A DNA stretch of 64,000 nt from Mycobacterium sp. 852002-51971_SCH5477799-a. Its GTDB lineage: Bacteria > Actinomycetota > Actinomycetes > Mycobacteriales > Mycobacteriaceae. This document shows, in pieces, positions 36,500 to 46,914 of the stretch (its first letter is position 1; every line of letters starts with the position of its first letter). Location of the stretch: contig NZ_LZIF01000102.1 in assembly GCF_001667145.1 (NCBI RefSeq), positions 23,299 to 87,298 on the forward strand. The letters run 5' to 3'. The notes under the pieces are model-generated. The model was given only the letters and a program-made list of their open reading frames with translations, was not told the DNA's origin and made no database searches. Made by a program: the position numbers and the translations under genes.

Positions 36500-36954
36500 C
36501 GATGCCTCCGTTGGTTAGCGCGCTGATCTGGGGAAGCGCCGTCCGCAAGCGGAGCAACCATGAAACATCCCGACGACCGTCAAGAACTTATCCCCGGCAC
36601 TGGCTCGCCGCCACTTGAAAACACACAGGGAAGCCGACGCTTCACAAGCCGGGCGCCAGGGGCAAAACAGCTGCTGAAGGTAGGATTTTCATTGCGAAAT
36701 CAGGTTCTGCATCCGCACCGGTGATGCCACGAGTTTGGTGCGAAACTGCTGTGTCTTTACTGTGGAGCAAATACGGGATCAGCGCGCCGTCAGCAAGAGT
36801 CTGGCTGCCGGAGTTGGTCGTTGTGCGGCCGCGACGTAAACGTTGGGAAACATTCCGCGTGATTGCGCCGGCTTGGGCGCGTTGACTCCGCGGGAGTTTC
36901 AGCTGGATGCGGGGATCGAGTGCACCGTTCGTCGGGATGGTTGCGCGTGACTAC
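36500..36954. other. intergenic region between divergent sbtA-like gene and mbtI
   Basis: About 455 bases between two divergent genes with no ORF of credible size on either strand. It must contain both promoters. No clear hairpin or repeat was seen apart from the iron box listed separately. Confidence 0.5.
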
Positions 36955-38332
<1,378 letters not shown>

Positions 38333-38368
38333 GTTTTGATCGCTATTTCTGCCGCCTGTTTCCCTGGA

Positions 38369-39283
38369 TCAGGCCGAAGCGCTCGATTCCAGGTAGTCGG
38401 CCAATATGCGGCCAACGAGCGATTCGATACTGGACTCGATCGAAGAGGCGAGCGTGGCGGTGACGGTCGCCACCGCTTGCGTTCGGAAGCGCACCAGCAT
38501 GGTGATCAGCTCGGCGATTTCGGCGTCCGGCGGCAGCGGTTCGCCGGGCTTGATGCGATCCAGCACGTGTTCGGCTCCGGCACGCACCAGCATGTCGCTG
38601 ATCTTGTCGATCTCCGGGACGATCTGCTCGTGGAGGTCGATGAGCTTGTCGAGTTCGACGCCGTAGTCGCGGATTTCGTTGAAGGCTTCGATGAGTTTCG
38701 GTCGGGTGATGGTGGCTTGCGTCCCATCGATACGGATCACCTGCAGTGCCACCAGGCGCTCGAACGCGTCGGCATCGTCGACCAGTCGCTGGGCGTCGGC
38801 CAGCGTCATCGTTTCCGGCTTTTCGGTGGTCCAGGTGCCGACGATGGCGGTTTCGAGGCCCAGCACGTCGCCGAGGTTCTTGCCTTCCTCCCACGCGCTG
38901 AGCATTTCTCGCACGTGTGCGATGTTGTAACCGCGGTCGAGCATCGAGGTGATGAGCCGCAGCCGGGTCAGGTGGGTGTCGTTGAACAACGCGATTCGGC
39001 CCACCCGCAGTGGAGGCGGCAGTAGTCCGCGATCGCGGTAGACGCGGATGTTGCGGGTGGTGGTACCGGCCAGCCGGGCCAGCTCGTCGATCCGGTATTC
39101 GCCGGAGTTCGCCGTGCCGTGTGGATGCCGGGCGGCCGCATCGAAGAGCTGTGACACCGCCCCCTCGATGAGTTGGCGGTATTCCCGCGATTGGCGCCGA
39201 ACCCGCTTCGGTGCGCGCCGCACGTTGTGCAGCACACTGGCGATGGTGCCGGGTTCGGGCCGCGTGGCGCGTTCGGTTGCCAT
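38369..39283 (-). CDS. MerR-family transcriptional regulator
   Basis: A 304-residue regulator. The MerR helix-turn-helix and wing occupy about 65-130: YRIDELARLAGTTTRNIRVY, RDRGLLPPPLRVGRIALFND, then MLDRGYNIAHVREML. The long C-terminal helical domain has no metal-binding cysteines, so it probably senses an organic ligand. It is the last gene of a minus-strand run, 14 bases after the monooxygenase gene, and likely controls it. The frame extends into that neighbour upstream; the ATG at 39283 is preferred. Confidence 0.85.
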   Translation of the reverse strand: MATERATRPEPGTIASVLHNVRRAPKRVRRQSREYRQLIEGAVSQLFDAAARHPHGTANSGEYRIDELARLAGTTTRNIRVYRDRGLLPPPLRVGRIALFNDTHLTRLRLITSMLDRGYNIAHVREMLSAWEEGKNLGDVLGLETAIVGTWTTEKPETMTLADAQRLVDDADAFERLVALQVIRIDGTQATITRPKLIEAFNEIRDYGVELDKLIDLHEQIVPEIDKISDMLVRAGAEHVLDRIKPGEPLPPDAEIAELITMLVRFRTQAVATVTATLASSIESSIESLVGRILADYLESSASA

Positions 39284-39297
39284 GTCAGAGCGGCATC

Positions 39298-40794
39298 TCA
39301 GGCCGACGCGATGGCCTGGGTCTTGGCGTGATGTGCCACCGCCCGATAGTCCTCGTACCGGAAATCCCTCATCTGGCGAAGATACTGCGTGGCGAAGCCG
39401 GGGTACATCGACCCGTTGAATCCGTCCTTGGTGAGGTACCAACTGCGGCAGCCCGACATCCAAGTCGTCCTCGTGAGCCGGCGTTGCAGGCCCTCGTTGT
39501 GGCGGCGCTGTACCTCTTCGCGCACATCGAGGTAACGCAGGTCGTTGTTGAGGACGGCCGTGATCCCGCGCACCGCGTAGTCCAACTGGCCTTCGATGTA
39601 AACCAACAGGGAATTGTGTCCGGGACCGGAGTTGGGACCGGTCATGACGAACAGGTTGGGATAGCCGTGAACGTTGATGCTCTTGTAAGCCTGTGCGCCG
39701 CTGGCCCATTCGGCGGCCAGCGAACGGCCGCCGAGTCCGGTGACCGGGAAGGGTGGACCGGTCAGGTGCACGTCGTAACCGGTGGCGAACACGATGCAAT
39801 CGAGGTGGTGTTCGATGCCGTCGCTGGTGCGAATGCCGGCCGGGCTCAGCGTGGCGATGGGCCAGTCGATGAGCTTGCAGTTGTCGCGTTGCAGCGCGGG
39901 GTAATAGTCGCTGGAGACCAGCATGCGCTTACACCCCGGCCGGAAGTCGGGCGTCAGCTGACGCCGTAACCATGGATCTTTCACCTGAGCGCACAGGTGC
40001 ACTCGCCCGAGCCGGGCAACCAGCGACGTCAGCGGCGTGTCCCAGACCAGCGCCGTGGCGCTGGCTTCGTGGCCCCAATACAGCGCCTGGCGCGCAAGCT
40101 GTTGGGTGGCAGGGACTTTGGTGAATAGGGATTGCACCGCCGGCGGGGTGGCGACGTCCAGTCGTGGCAGCACCCAGCACGGCGTGCGCTGAAATACCTT
40201 CACGAACCCGGCCTGCTGGACCAGCTCGGGGATGATCTGGATGGCGCTGGCGCCGGTTCCGATGACCGCGACGCGCTTGCCGGTGAAGTCGTAATCATGG
40301 TCCCAGCGTGCGCTGTGGATCTTGTGTCCACGGTAGCTGTCCAGGCCGCGGATGTCGGGGAAGCTGACGTCGGACAGCGGTCCGGAGGCCAGCACGACAG
40401 TGCGGGCGCGAAACTTCTTGCGGTTCGTGGTGGAGGCCGTCCAGACGCCGGCTTCCTCGTCGAAGGTCAGGTCCTTGACTTCGTGGCCGAACTTGATTCG
40501 GCTGCGGATGTCGAACCTGTTCGCCATGTCCTCGAGATGCCGGCAGATCTCCGGTGCGGGCGAATAGGTGCGCGACCACGTCGGGTTCTTGACGAACGAG
40601 TATGAGTACAGCAGCGACGGGACGTCGCAGCTGGCGCCCGGATACGTTGTGTCGCGCCAAGTTCCGCCGACCCGGTCGGCGCGCTCGAGCATGACGATGT
40701 CGTCGACGCCGGCTTCGGCCAGGCGGATTGCCGCCCCCAGCCCGGTGAAGCCGGCCCCGATGATGAGCGCCGCATGGGCACGGTTGTTCGCCAT
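39298..40794 (-). CDS. Baeyer-Villiger-type flavin monooxygenase
   Basis: A 498-residue FAD- and NADPH-binding monooxygenase. The FAD Rossmann motif is IIGAGFTGLGAAIRL (residues 9-23), the NADPH motif VAVIGTGASAIQII. Between them YRGHKIHSARWDHDY is a close variant of the type I Baeyer-Villiger fingerprint FxGxxxHxxxW[P/D]. TYPGASCDVPS and FATGYDVH are further family marks. It would convert a ketone to an ester or lactone. Co-transcription with a diiron protein, an SDR and an HSL-type hydrolase fits oxidation of an alcohol to a ketone, oxygen insertion and ester cleavage; the substrate is unknown. Confidence 0.88.
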   Translation of the reverse strand: MANNRAHAALIIGAGFTGLGAAIRLAEAGVDDIVMLERADRVGGTWRDTTYPGASCDVPSLLYSYSFVKNPTWSRTYSPAPEICRHLEDMANRFDIRSRIKFGHEVKDLTFDEEAGVWTASTTNRKKFRARTVVLASGPLSDVSFPDIRGLDSYRGHKIHSARWDHDYDFTGKRVAVIGTGASAIQIIPELVQQAGFVKVFQRTPCWVLPRLDVATPPAVQSLFTKVPATQQLARQALYWGHEASATALVWDTPLTSLVARLGRVHLCAQVKDPWLRRQLTPDFRPGCKRMLVSSDYYPALQRDNCKLIDWPIATLSPAGIRTSDGIEHHLDCIVFATGYDVHLTGPPFPVTGLGGRSLAAEWASGAQAYKSINVHGYPNLFVMTGPNSGPGHNSLLVYIEGQLDYAVRGITAVLNNDLRYLDVREEVQRRHNEGLQRRLTRTTWMSGCRSWYLTKDGFNGSMYPGFATQYLRQMRDFRYEDYRAVAHHAKTQAIASA

Positions 40795-40796
40795 GG

Positions 40797-41717
40797 TCAC
40801 GCCGCCGGCTCGTGGGTGAGTTCGCCAACCCAAGTCGGTACCGACGGAAGCAGGGGCCGCGGATATCGGTCGGAAAGCCACACCATCGAATTCGCCAGCA
40901 AGTGGTACGGGTGGCGTGGATTCGTGACCACTCCGGCGTAGCGTCGCAGGAAACGATACGTCGGTACCCGCTTGGTACGTGCCCCGCGATCACCAAGCTC
41001 TTTGAAGCGTTTCACAGCCCGGTAAAGCCGTTCTGGCTCCATACCCATGGCGATGATTTCGTTGCGGATCCTGTTGATCAGCGGGGCGCCCATGATCGCA
41101 CCGATGATGAGACCCGGAGTGGCATTGTGACCGATGAAGTCGATCAACAGTCGTCGGATCTTCGCGTGTCCGATCATGTCGAGCACTTCGAAATCGACGA
41201 CCAGATGGCGTGATTCGTCGTTGTTGATTTTCTCGAAAACCTGGTGGCATACGGGGTCGTGCACCTCGTCGAGGAGGAATTTCAACAGGGCGCCGTCCAG
41301 TGCGACTTCGAGCATCGGAATGACGGTGCCGAGCAGAGACAGCGGCATGTCGTCGGCCCAGCGGTCCAACCAGTCGATCGCCAGTCGGATGTTCACGTTC
41401 GGCTCGGGGATCTCGCCGTCGGTGAGCATGCCCCAGCGCTTCATCAGCGCCAGTTCAGCGTTGGCGTGGCGCTGTTCCTCGGCGTGGAAGTAGCGGTAGA
41501 TCTCGGCGATGGTCGGTGTGGGCGCCTTCTTCGCCAGTGCCGCGAAGCCCCTGGCGCCGATGTTCTCAATCCAGCACAGGTCGGCCATAAACGCCTTGAG
41601 CTGTGGCCGCTGTTCATCGCTGATCGTGTCGGCACCCGGTGCATTCCAATCGATATCGGCGAGCGCCCACTGTCGATCCTTGATTTTGGCGAGCATGGCT
41701 TCCATGTCGATGGTCAT
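40797..41717 (-). CDS. ferritin-like diiron-carboxylate protein
   Basis: A 306-residue helical protein. Its four helices carry a ferritin-like diiron pattern: a Glu in CWIENIGARGF, Glu-x-x-His in HAEEQRHANAEL, acidic residues in MLEVALDGALLKFLLDEVHD and Glu-x-x-His in NNDESRHLVVDF. Such sites support desaturases, hydroxylases or N-oxygenases. A ferredoxin or reductase partner is not adjacent. AAAGGAG precedes the ATG at 41717. The gene starts in the middle of the minus-strand operon and ends 2 bases from the monooxygenase start. The reaction cannot be named. Confidence 0.75.
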   Translation of the reverse strand: MTIDMEAMLAKIKDRQWALADIDWNAPGADTISDEQRPQLKAFMADLCWIENIGARGFAALAKKAPTPTIAEIYRYFHAEEQRHANAELALMKRWGMLTDGEIPEPNVNIRLAIDWLDRWADDMPLSLLGTVIPMLEVALDGALLKFLLDEVHDPVCHQVFEKINNDESRHLVVDFEVLDMIGHAKIRRLLIDFIGHNATPGLIIGAIMGAPLINRIRNEIIAMGMEPERLYRAVKRFKELGDRGARTKRVPTYRFLRRYAGVVTNPRHPYHLLANSMVWLSDRYPRPLLPSVPTWVGELTHEPAA

Positions 41718-41740
41718 CAAGCGCTCCTTTGCGTCGGTGA

Positions 41741-42598
41741 TCAGGGTAGGTTGATTCGGGAAATCAGGCCGGCCGCACGCGTATAGGTCTGTGGGGCCAG
41801 GCGTTTGATGTTCCAGCCGATCTTCGCGTCGAACTGCGGCATGCAATACAGCTCACCGCGGTCGTGGGCGTCCAAGCAGGCGCGTGCGACCTTTTCGGCG
41901 GATAATCCGGTCCAGCGCATCAGTTTTCCAGCCAGCTCGCTGGATTGCTCACTAATGCGGCCGGACTCGAGGATGTTGGTCTTGACGAAGGTCGGGCACA
42001 ACACGGTGACTCGCACTGGGGTGCCGGCCAACTCGGCGGCGAGGGTCTCCGAGAGTGAGAGCACACCGGCCTTGCTGACGTTATAGGCGGCCATGCCAGG
42101 CGCCGCACCGAATGCCGCCGCCGAGGCCACGTTGATGATGCCCCGCGGCGCGTGCGTCGGTTCGGCCTCGCGCAGGATCGGCGTGAACACGTGGCAGCCG
42201 TGAATGGGACCCCACAGGTTGATGCCCAAGGTCCACAGCCAGTCGTCCAGCGGCGCTTCGCCGATGGCGGCACCGCCCGCGCCGACGCCGGCGTTGTTGA
42301 TCACCAGAGTGGGTGACGCCGCGAACCAGGACTGCGACTGTTCGGCCAACGTTTGTACGTCCTCGAATCGCGATACGTCGCAACGGATTGCAACGGCCTT
42401 CGCGCCGCGCTCCGTGATCGTGTCGGCCGTCCGCTGCGCGGCCGCCTCGTCTATGTCACTGCACACCACCGCGCCGCTGCGCTTGCCCAGTTCGAGGGCG
42501 AAAGCGGCACCGATGCCGCTTCCGGCGCCGGTCACCACCGCCGAGGCGCCGCGACTGGTTTTCGACCGGTCGAGCAGTCTGTCCAGGGGGCCGGACAT
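41741..42598 (-). CDS. short-chain dehydrogenase/reductase
   Basis: A 285-residue classical SDR. TGAGSGIGAAFALEL binds the dinucleotide, INNAGVG is the family NNAG, and the active site reads NVASAAAFGAAPGMAAYNVSKAG with Tyr and Lys in YxxxK. Asp in CSDIDEA suggests NAD rather than NADP preference. It probably oxidises an alcohol to the ketone used by the monooxygenase of the same operon. ATG at 42598 lies 2 bases after the stop of the hydrolase. Confidence 0.9.
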   Translation of the reverse strand: MSGPLDRLLDRSKTSRGASAVVTGAGSGIGAAFALELGKRSGAVVCSDIDEAAAQRTADTITERGAKAVAIRCDVSRFEDVQTLAEQSQSWFAASPTLVINNAGVGAGGAAIGEAPLDDWLWTLGINLWGPIHGCHVFTPILREAEPTHAPRGIINVASAAAFGAAPGMAAYNVSKAGVLSLSETLAAELAGTPVRVTVLCPTFVKTNILESGRISEQSSELAGKLMRWTGLSAEKVARACLDAHDRGELYCMPQFDAKIGWNIKRLAPQTYTRAAGLISRINLP

Positions 42599-42600
42599 GG

Positions 42601-43605
42601 TCAGTGGACCTCCTCTGTGACGGCGCGCGCATCCTGCAGGGCATGAGCGATGAATCGCGCGACGTACGCCATGGCCTTAGCGGCCTCCGGTGTCATGCGC
42701 GGCAACGCCTGAAAAACGTGCACCTGGTGCGGCCAGATCTGCAGCTCGCATCTGCCACCGGCGGTGCGGATGTCGGCGGCGAGCTGGCGCGCATCCTCCT
42801 GCAGCATCTCGGCTCCGCCCGCCTGGATCAGAGTCGGAGGGAGCGCGCGGCCGCCGGCGACGTCGAGCGTGAGCCGTTCATGGGTCAGCTCGATGCCGGT
42901 GTGGTAAAGCCCGACGAGGCGGACCGCGTTCGCAGCGCGGGTGGCGGGATCGGGACGAATGCGCTCACGAGCCAGTGCCAGTTCGAACGTGAGGTCGTAC
43001 AGGGGAGACAACAGCACCATGGCGGCGGGGTGCTCTACCTCCGGGTGCAGCAGCAAGTCCACCGACAGGTGACCGCCTGCCGAATCTCCGGCGATCACAA
43101 TCTGTTTCGGTGGCACGCCGCAGCTGTTGACCAGCCAATCCCAGCCCGCGCGGACGTCGTCGGCCGCGGTGGGGAAGCGATGACGCGGTGCAAGTCGGTA
43201 ATCGATGCAGAACACCGGGAGGCCGGTCAGGGCCGATAGCCAGGATGTCAACCGCCGGTGCGTCTTTGGCGAACACACGGCGTATCCGCTGCCGTGGACA
43301 TAGTAGATCGCACCATCGCTGATTGAGGACCGTTCAGTCTCGCTTGTCGGTGTTCGCGGTCCATAGACCCATTCGCCCTTGACACGCCGGCCGTCGGGGA
43401 GCCAGACGTCCACCGAGTCGACACGGGTACCAGCGAGCGAGGGCCCGAACGTCCCCATGATCCGGGCGACGATCTGGCGCGATAACCACAGACCCCAAGC
43501 CCGTTCGGGCGGGATCATGCTGGTGATCGGCCGAAGGGTGTACGTACTTACCGCTGCCGCGCCGCGGGATCGCAACGACCCGCGAGCCGGAACGCCGTCC
43601 GTCAT
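42601..43605 (-). CDS. HSL-family alpha/beta hydrolase (esterase/lipase)
   Basis: A 334-residue hydrolase. The nucleophile elbow is IAGDSAGGHLSVD; the oxyanion motif is YYVHGSGYAVCS, a variant of the HGGG of the hormone-sensitive lipase family; acid and base lie near HERLTLDVAGG and WPHQVHVFQ. It would hydrolyse short- to medium-chain esters or lactones, in line with a Baeyer-Villiger enzyme three genes downstream. As the first gene of the minus-strand run it marks the operon promoter, which must lie just above 43605. Confidence 0.88.
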   Translation of the reverse strand: MTDGVPARGSLRSRGAAAVSTYTLRPITSMIPPERAWGLWLSRQIVARIMGTFGPSLAGTRVDSVDVWLPDGRRVKGEWVYGPRTPTSETERSSISDGAIYYVHGSGYAVCSPKTHRRLTSWLSALTGLPVFCIDYRLAPRHRFPTAADDVRAGWDWLVNSCGVPPKQIVIAGDSAGGHLSVDLLLHPEVEHPAAMVLLSPLYDLTFELALARERIRPDPATRAANAVRLVGLYHTGIELTHERLTLDVAGGRALPPTLIQAGGAEMLQEDARQLAADIRTAGGRCELQIWPHQVHVFQALPRMTPEAAKAMAYVARFIAHALQDARAVTEEVH

Positions 43606-43618
43606 ACAACGCAGTCAA

Positions 43619-43640
43619 CACCAAATGGTGACATTGGTCA
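43619..43640. promoter_or_regulatory. overlapping inverted repeats upstream of the hydrolase operon
   Basis: CACCA-AA-TGGTG and TGAC-ATTG-GTCA overlap within 22 bases, 14 to 35 bases upstream of the hydrolase start. A dyad at this place is suited to bind the operon's own regulator. No experiment or family motif supports a particular protein. Confidence 0.4.
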
Positions 43641-44091
43641 ATGGCAGCTTTTGTTGCGAGCGGGGGATGCGGTTGACCCTACGATGTCGACTTCCCACAT
43701 CGCTTCCTTGACCATCTCGTGCCCGCGCTCGCGAGTGGTGCTGAAAGCCAAATGCAATGACCGGCCACGGTTGTCGATGAGTTCGAAGTCCAGGAATCAA
43801 ACTCTGCCTGAATGGCATCGCGATGGTGCGCCAGGCCGGAGGGCCTGGTCGACGAGACGCAACCTGTAAACGCGGCAGTAGCGCTGGGTTAACGGCAGCA
43901 GCGCTCGGTTACAAGGAGTAATCGATCCTGTCTCACCTCGGTGGGAAGACTGCAATCGGACTGCGGCACCGCTACCATCGACCCAAGCGATCATTCCGGC
44001 AGGGCGACGAGCTCACGGAGAGTCGGGGTTGATTCTTTCACGCTTGCCCGCCGAAATATTCACTCCTACTTCATCTTTCGTGAGGATAGTT
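43641..44091. other. intergenic region, no gene seen
   Basis: About 450 bases between the hydrolase operon and a small HTH-like ORF. Short ORFs on both strands lack family features and ribosome sites. Nothing else was recognised. Confidence 0.4.
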
Positions 44092-44277
44092 ATGCGTGAC
44101 GAATTATTCTACGGCTTCAGTGAAGCCGGGTGGGATGAGGCGCCCTGGGACGTCGAACCGACATTCACTGCTGACGAGATGCGGGTCCTGCTTAACCCGG
44201 CGTTATCGGTCGCCGAGGCCGCCGATCGCGTTGGTTGCGTCGAACACGACGTTCGACGGTTGCGTCGAACCTCTTGA
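44092..44277 (+). CDS. 61-residue HTH-like orphan protein
   Basis: A small acidic protein from an ATG at 44092 preceded by GAGGAT. The first half (FYGFSEAGWDEAPWDVEP) is rich in aromatic and acidic residues. The second half, MRVLLNPALSVAEAADRVGC then EHDVRRLRR, looks like a helix-turn-helix of the type that selects recognition helices. A start 21 codons earlier is possible. No family was recognised, and it stands alone between two accessory operons. Confidence 0.5.
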   Translation: MRDELFYGFSEAGWDEAPWDVEPTFTADEMRVLLNPALSVAEAADRVGCVEHDVRRLRRTS

Positions 44278-44784
44278 AAAGCAGCGTTCGCGCTGGACAA
44301 GCTACCGGGCGAGGGCGCGAGTTCAGCGAGGCGTTTGCGTGTTAGGGCCGGACGCCGGGGCCGCCGATGCGCTTGACCCTGGTGGTCATGAAGCGGCTGC
44401 CGGGGCCGCTTTTTCGGGCAAACATGTTCTCAAAGTTGGTTGGATCCGCCGCTGGCGGGGAGGTGTTGATGTGCGCCCACCCGTGTGGTCGATGGCGGCC
44501 GTGCCCGAAGCAGCGGGCTGTCGAATTCTTCCGAGGAAGCCCTGTGACTCGCCGCAGGCTGGGAACGTGGTCGTTCGGCACCGTCCGGTGTCACCTGCGC
44601 TCCCACGCCGACTGGTGGGCCGTGAGGGCGTGGTAGTGGCCCGGATAACGGATCGCAATAGCACTGAAACACGCGGACCGTAGCTTGGCCTTAAGAGAGA
44701 GGCACTCGGGAGGCGTCAGTGGGAGGTTCATTCAGGCGAGCCGGCCGAAGGGCCGGCGGCTTATCAGCCGATCGGTGATCGCCA
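44278..44784. other. narB upstream region with a 7-bp hairpin
   Basis: About 500 bases without a credible gene; a Cys-rich reading at 44367-44636 is discounted. A GCCGGCC-GAAG-GGCCGGC hairpin at 44740-44757 ends 27 bases before the narB ATG. It has no U-tract, so it is more likely a 5' untranslated-region structure than a terminator. Confidence 0.4.
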
Positions 44785-46914
44785 ATGGCGGCGGTGCCGA
44801 CGAATACACATTGCCCGTATTGTTCGCTGCAATGCGGGATCACCCTTGAGGTGTCCGGGGGTTCGGTTGCGCTTGCACCGCAGAGTGACTTTCCGACCAA
44901 CCGCGGTGGCTTGTGTGCTAAGGGTTGGACTGCCGCGGATCTGCTCAGCCACCCCGACCGGCTGACGCGGCCGTTGATCCGTGACAGACGTGACGAACGG
45001 TTGCGTCCGGCGACTTGGAACGAGGCGCTCGAACGGATTGTCGCGGCATTCCAGAGGGCGCAACGCGAACATGGCAGAGACTCGGTGGGTTGTTTTGGCG
45101 GCGGTGGGTTGACGAATGAGAAGGCCTACCAGTTGGGCAAATTCGCACGGGTGGCACTGCGGACATCAGCGATCGATTACAACGGGCGCTTCTGCATGTC
45201 CTCGGCCGCCGCGGCGTCGATCCGATCGTTCGGAGTAGACCGCGGGATGCCTTTTCCGCTGGCCGATCTCGCGCAGGCCGACGTCATCCTGATCGTGGGC
45301 GCCAACCCGGCCGATACGCAACCCCCCGCGATGCAGTATTTCGACGAGGGCCGTGCCCGCGGCGCCAAGCATATCGTCGTGGATCCGCGACGCACCGGTA
45401 CGGCGGCCCGCGCCGAGATTCACCTGCAGCCAGTGCCGGGCACGGATCTTGCGTTGGCTAATGGTCTGCTCAACGTGGTTGTCCGCGAGGGGCTTACGGA
45501 CGGGCGATATGTCGCCGAGCGAACAACGGGCTTCGAGGCGGTGCGGCGCGCGGTGCGACTGTACTGGCCGGACCGTGTTGAACGTATCTGCGGTGTGCCT
45601 GAACCCGACGTTGTGGCCGCGGCCCGCTTGCTGGCCGGTGCCAAGCGCGCGATGATCTTGACTGCCCGCGGTGCAGAGCAGCACGCCTGGGGAACCGACA
45701 CGGTGCAGGCCTACATCAATCTTGCTCTGGCGCTGGGGTTACCGGGTCGCCCGTACTGTGGTTACGCGACGATTACCGGTCAGGGCAACGGCCAAGGTGG
45801 TCGCGAGCACGGTCTCAAATGCGATCAGCTGCCGGGCTATCGCAAACTTGACGATCCCGCGGCTCGCGCGCACGTCGCGCAGGTCTGGGGGATCGACCCC
45901 GACGACCTACCGATGGCTGGGCGCTCAGCGTACGAAATGCTTTCCGGTATAGGGACTCCCAACGGAGTGCACGCGTTGTGGGTGATGGCATCCAACATCG
46001 CGGTGTCGGCGCCGAACTCGCTGCATATCGCCGAGCGGCTCAGCGACCTCGACTTCCTGGTGGTCTCCGACATCTTCCTATCCGAGACGGCCGCGCTGGC
46101 CGACGTGGTGTTACCCACTACACAGTGGGCCGAAGAGTCAGGGACGATGACCAACCTGGAAGGACGAGTGGTTCTGCGGCGGGCGGCAATCACAGCTCCC
46201 GGCGAAGTCCGCAGCGATCTCGATGTGACGGCCGACTTGGCAAAGCGCCTAGGGGTACACGGGTTTTCCGCCGACCCCGAGGAGGTGTTCGGCGAGCTGA
46301 CCCGCGCCAGCGCCGGCGGCAAAGCCGACTACCGGGGGATCACGTATCAGCGGATCGCGGCCGAAAAAGGGGTGTTCTGGCCCTGCCCGTCCCCTCTTTA
46401 TCCCGACACCCCGCGAATGTTTGCTGAGGACTTTCCCACACCCGATCGGCGAGCACACTTCCACCCTGTCGAGCAACCTCGCGCCGCCGAAGTGCCCGAT
46501 GATGAATTCCCGTACTACCTCACGACTGGCCGTGTGCTGCAGCAATACCAGTCCGGCACGCAAACCCGAAGGGTCGCCCGGCTTGCCGGAGACCAGCCGG
46601 AGCCTGTGGCCGAGCTGCACCCGTTGCTGGCCAAGCGCATCGGTGTGCAAGCCGGGGACAAGATCCGGCTTCGGACCCGCCGCGGGGAGGTCGTTATGAC
46701 GGCACGCACGGTCACCGGTATCCGCCAGGACACCGTCTTCGCGCCGTTTCATTGGGGTGGTGCAGCCAGCATCAACCGGCTGACCAGCCCCGCGTTGGAC
46801 CCGCATTCAAAGATGCCGTCGTTCAAGGTCTGCGCGGTCGCCGTATCGCGCGTCGATGTACCAAAGACAGCCGATGACGCTAACTGTCTGGAAGGAGATC
46901 TGAGGCATGGGTGA
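44785..46914 (+). CDS. narB: assimilatory nitrate reductase catalytic subunit (NarB/NasA type)
   Basis: A 709-residue molybdopterin oxidoreductase. The N-terminal [4Fe-4S] ligands are CPYCSLQC plus Cys in GLCAKGW; the Mo ligand region reads YNGRFCMSSAAAA; the C-terminal domain opens with YYLTTGRVLQQYQSGTQTRR. This layout, without a signal peptide, is that of cytoplasmic assimilatory nitrate reductases rather than membrane NarG. Adjacent nirB-nirD supply the next step, nitrite to ammonium. The ORF overlaps the small following gene by 8 bases. No nitrate transporter is adjacent. The operon is absent from this position in M. tuberculosis. Confidence 0.88.
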   Translation: MAAVPTNTHCPYCSLQCGITLEVSGGSVALAPQSDFPTNRGGLCAKGWTAADLLSHPDRLTRPLIRDRRDERLRPATWNEALERIVAAFQRAQREHGRDSVGCFGGGGLTNEKAYQLGKFARVALRTSAIDYNGRFCMSSAAAASIRSFGVDRGMPFPLADLAQADVILIVGANPADTQPPAMQYFDEGRARGAKHIVVDPRRTGTAARAEIHLQPVPGTDLALANGLLNVVVREGLTDGRYVAERTTGFEAVRRAVRLYWPDRVERICGVPEPDVVAAARLLAGAKRAMILTARGAEQHAWGTDTVQAYINLALALGLPGRPYCGYATITGQGNGQGGREHGLKCDQLPGYRKLDDPAARAHVAQVWGIDPDDLPMAGRSAYEMLSGIGTPNGVHALWVMASNIAVSAPNSLHIAERLSDLDFLVVSDIFLSETAALADVVLPTTQWAEESGTMTNLEGRVVLRRAAITAPGEVRSDLDVTADLAKRLGVHGFSADPEEVFGELTRASAGGKADYRGITYQRIAAEKGVFWPCPSPLYPDTPRMFAEDFPTPDRRAHFHPVEQPRAAEVPDDEFPYYLTTGRVLQQYQSGTQTRRVARLAGDQPEPVAELHPLLAKRIGVQAGDKIRLRTRRGEVVMTARTVTGIRQDTVFAPFHWGGAASINRLTSPALDPHSKMPSFKVCAVAVSRVDVPKTADDANCLEGDLRHG

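Noticed and set aside
44367..44636. 89-codon Cys-containing plus-strand ORF upstream of narB
   Set aside because: No ribosome site, no regular Cys spacing and no family similarity; it was considered as a WhiB-like fragment but lacks the CxxC and glycine-turn pattern.
44740..44757. narB hairpin as an ANTAR antiterminator target
   Set aside because: ANTAR targets are two stem-loops with hexanucleotide loops; here there is a single stem with a 4-base loop.
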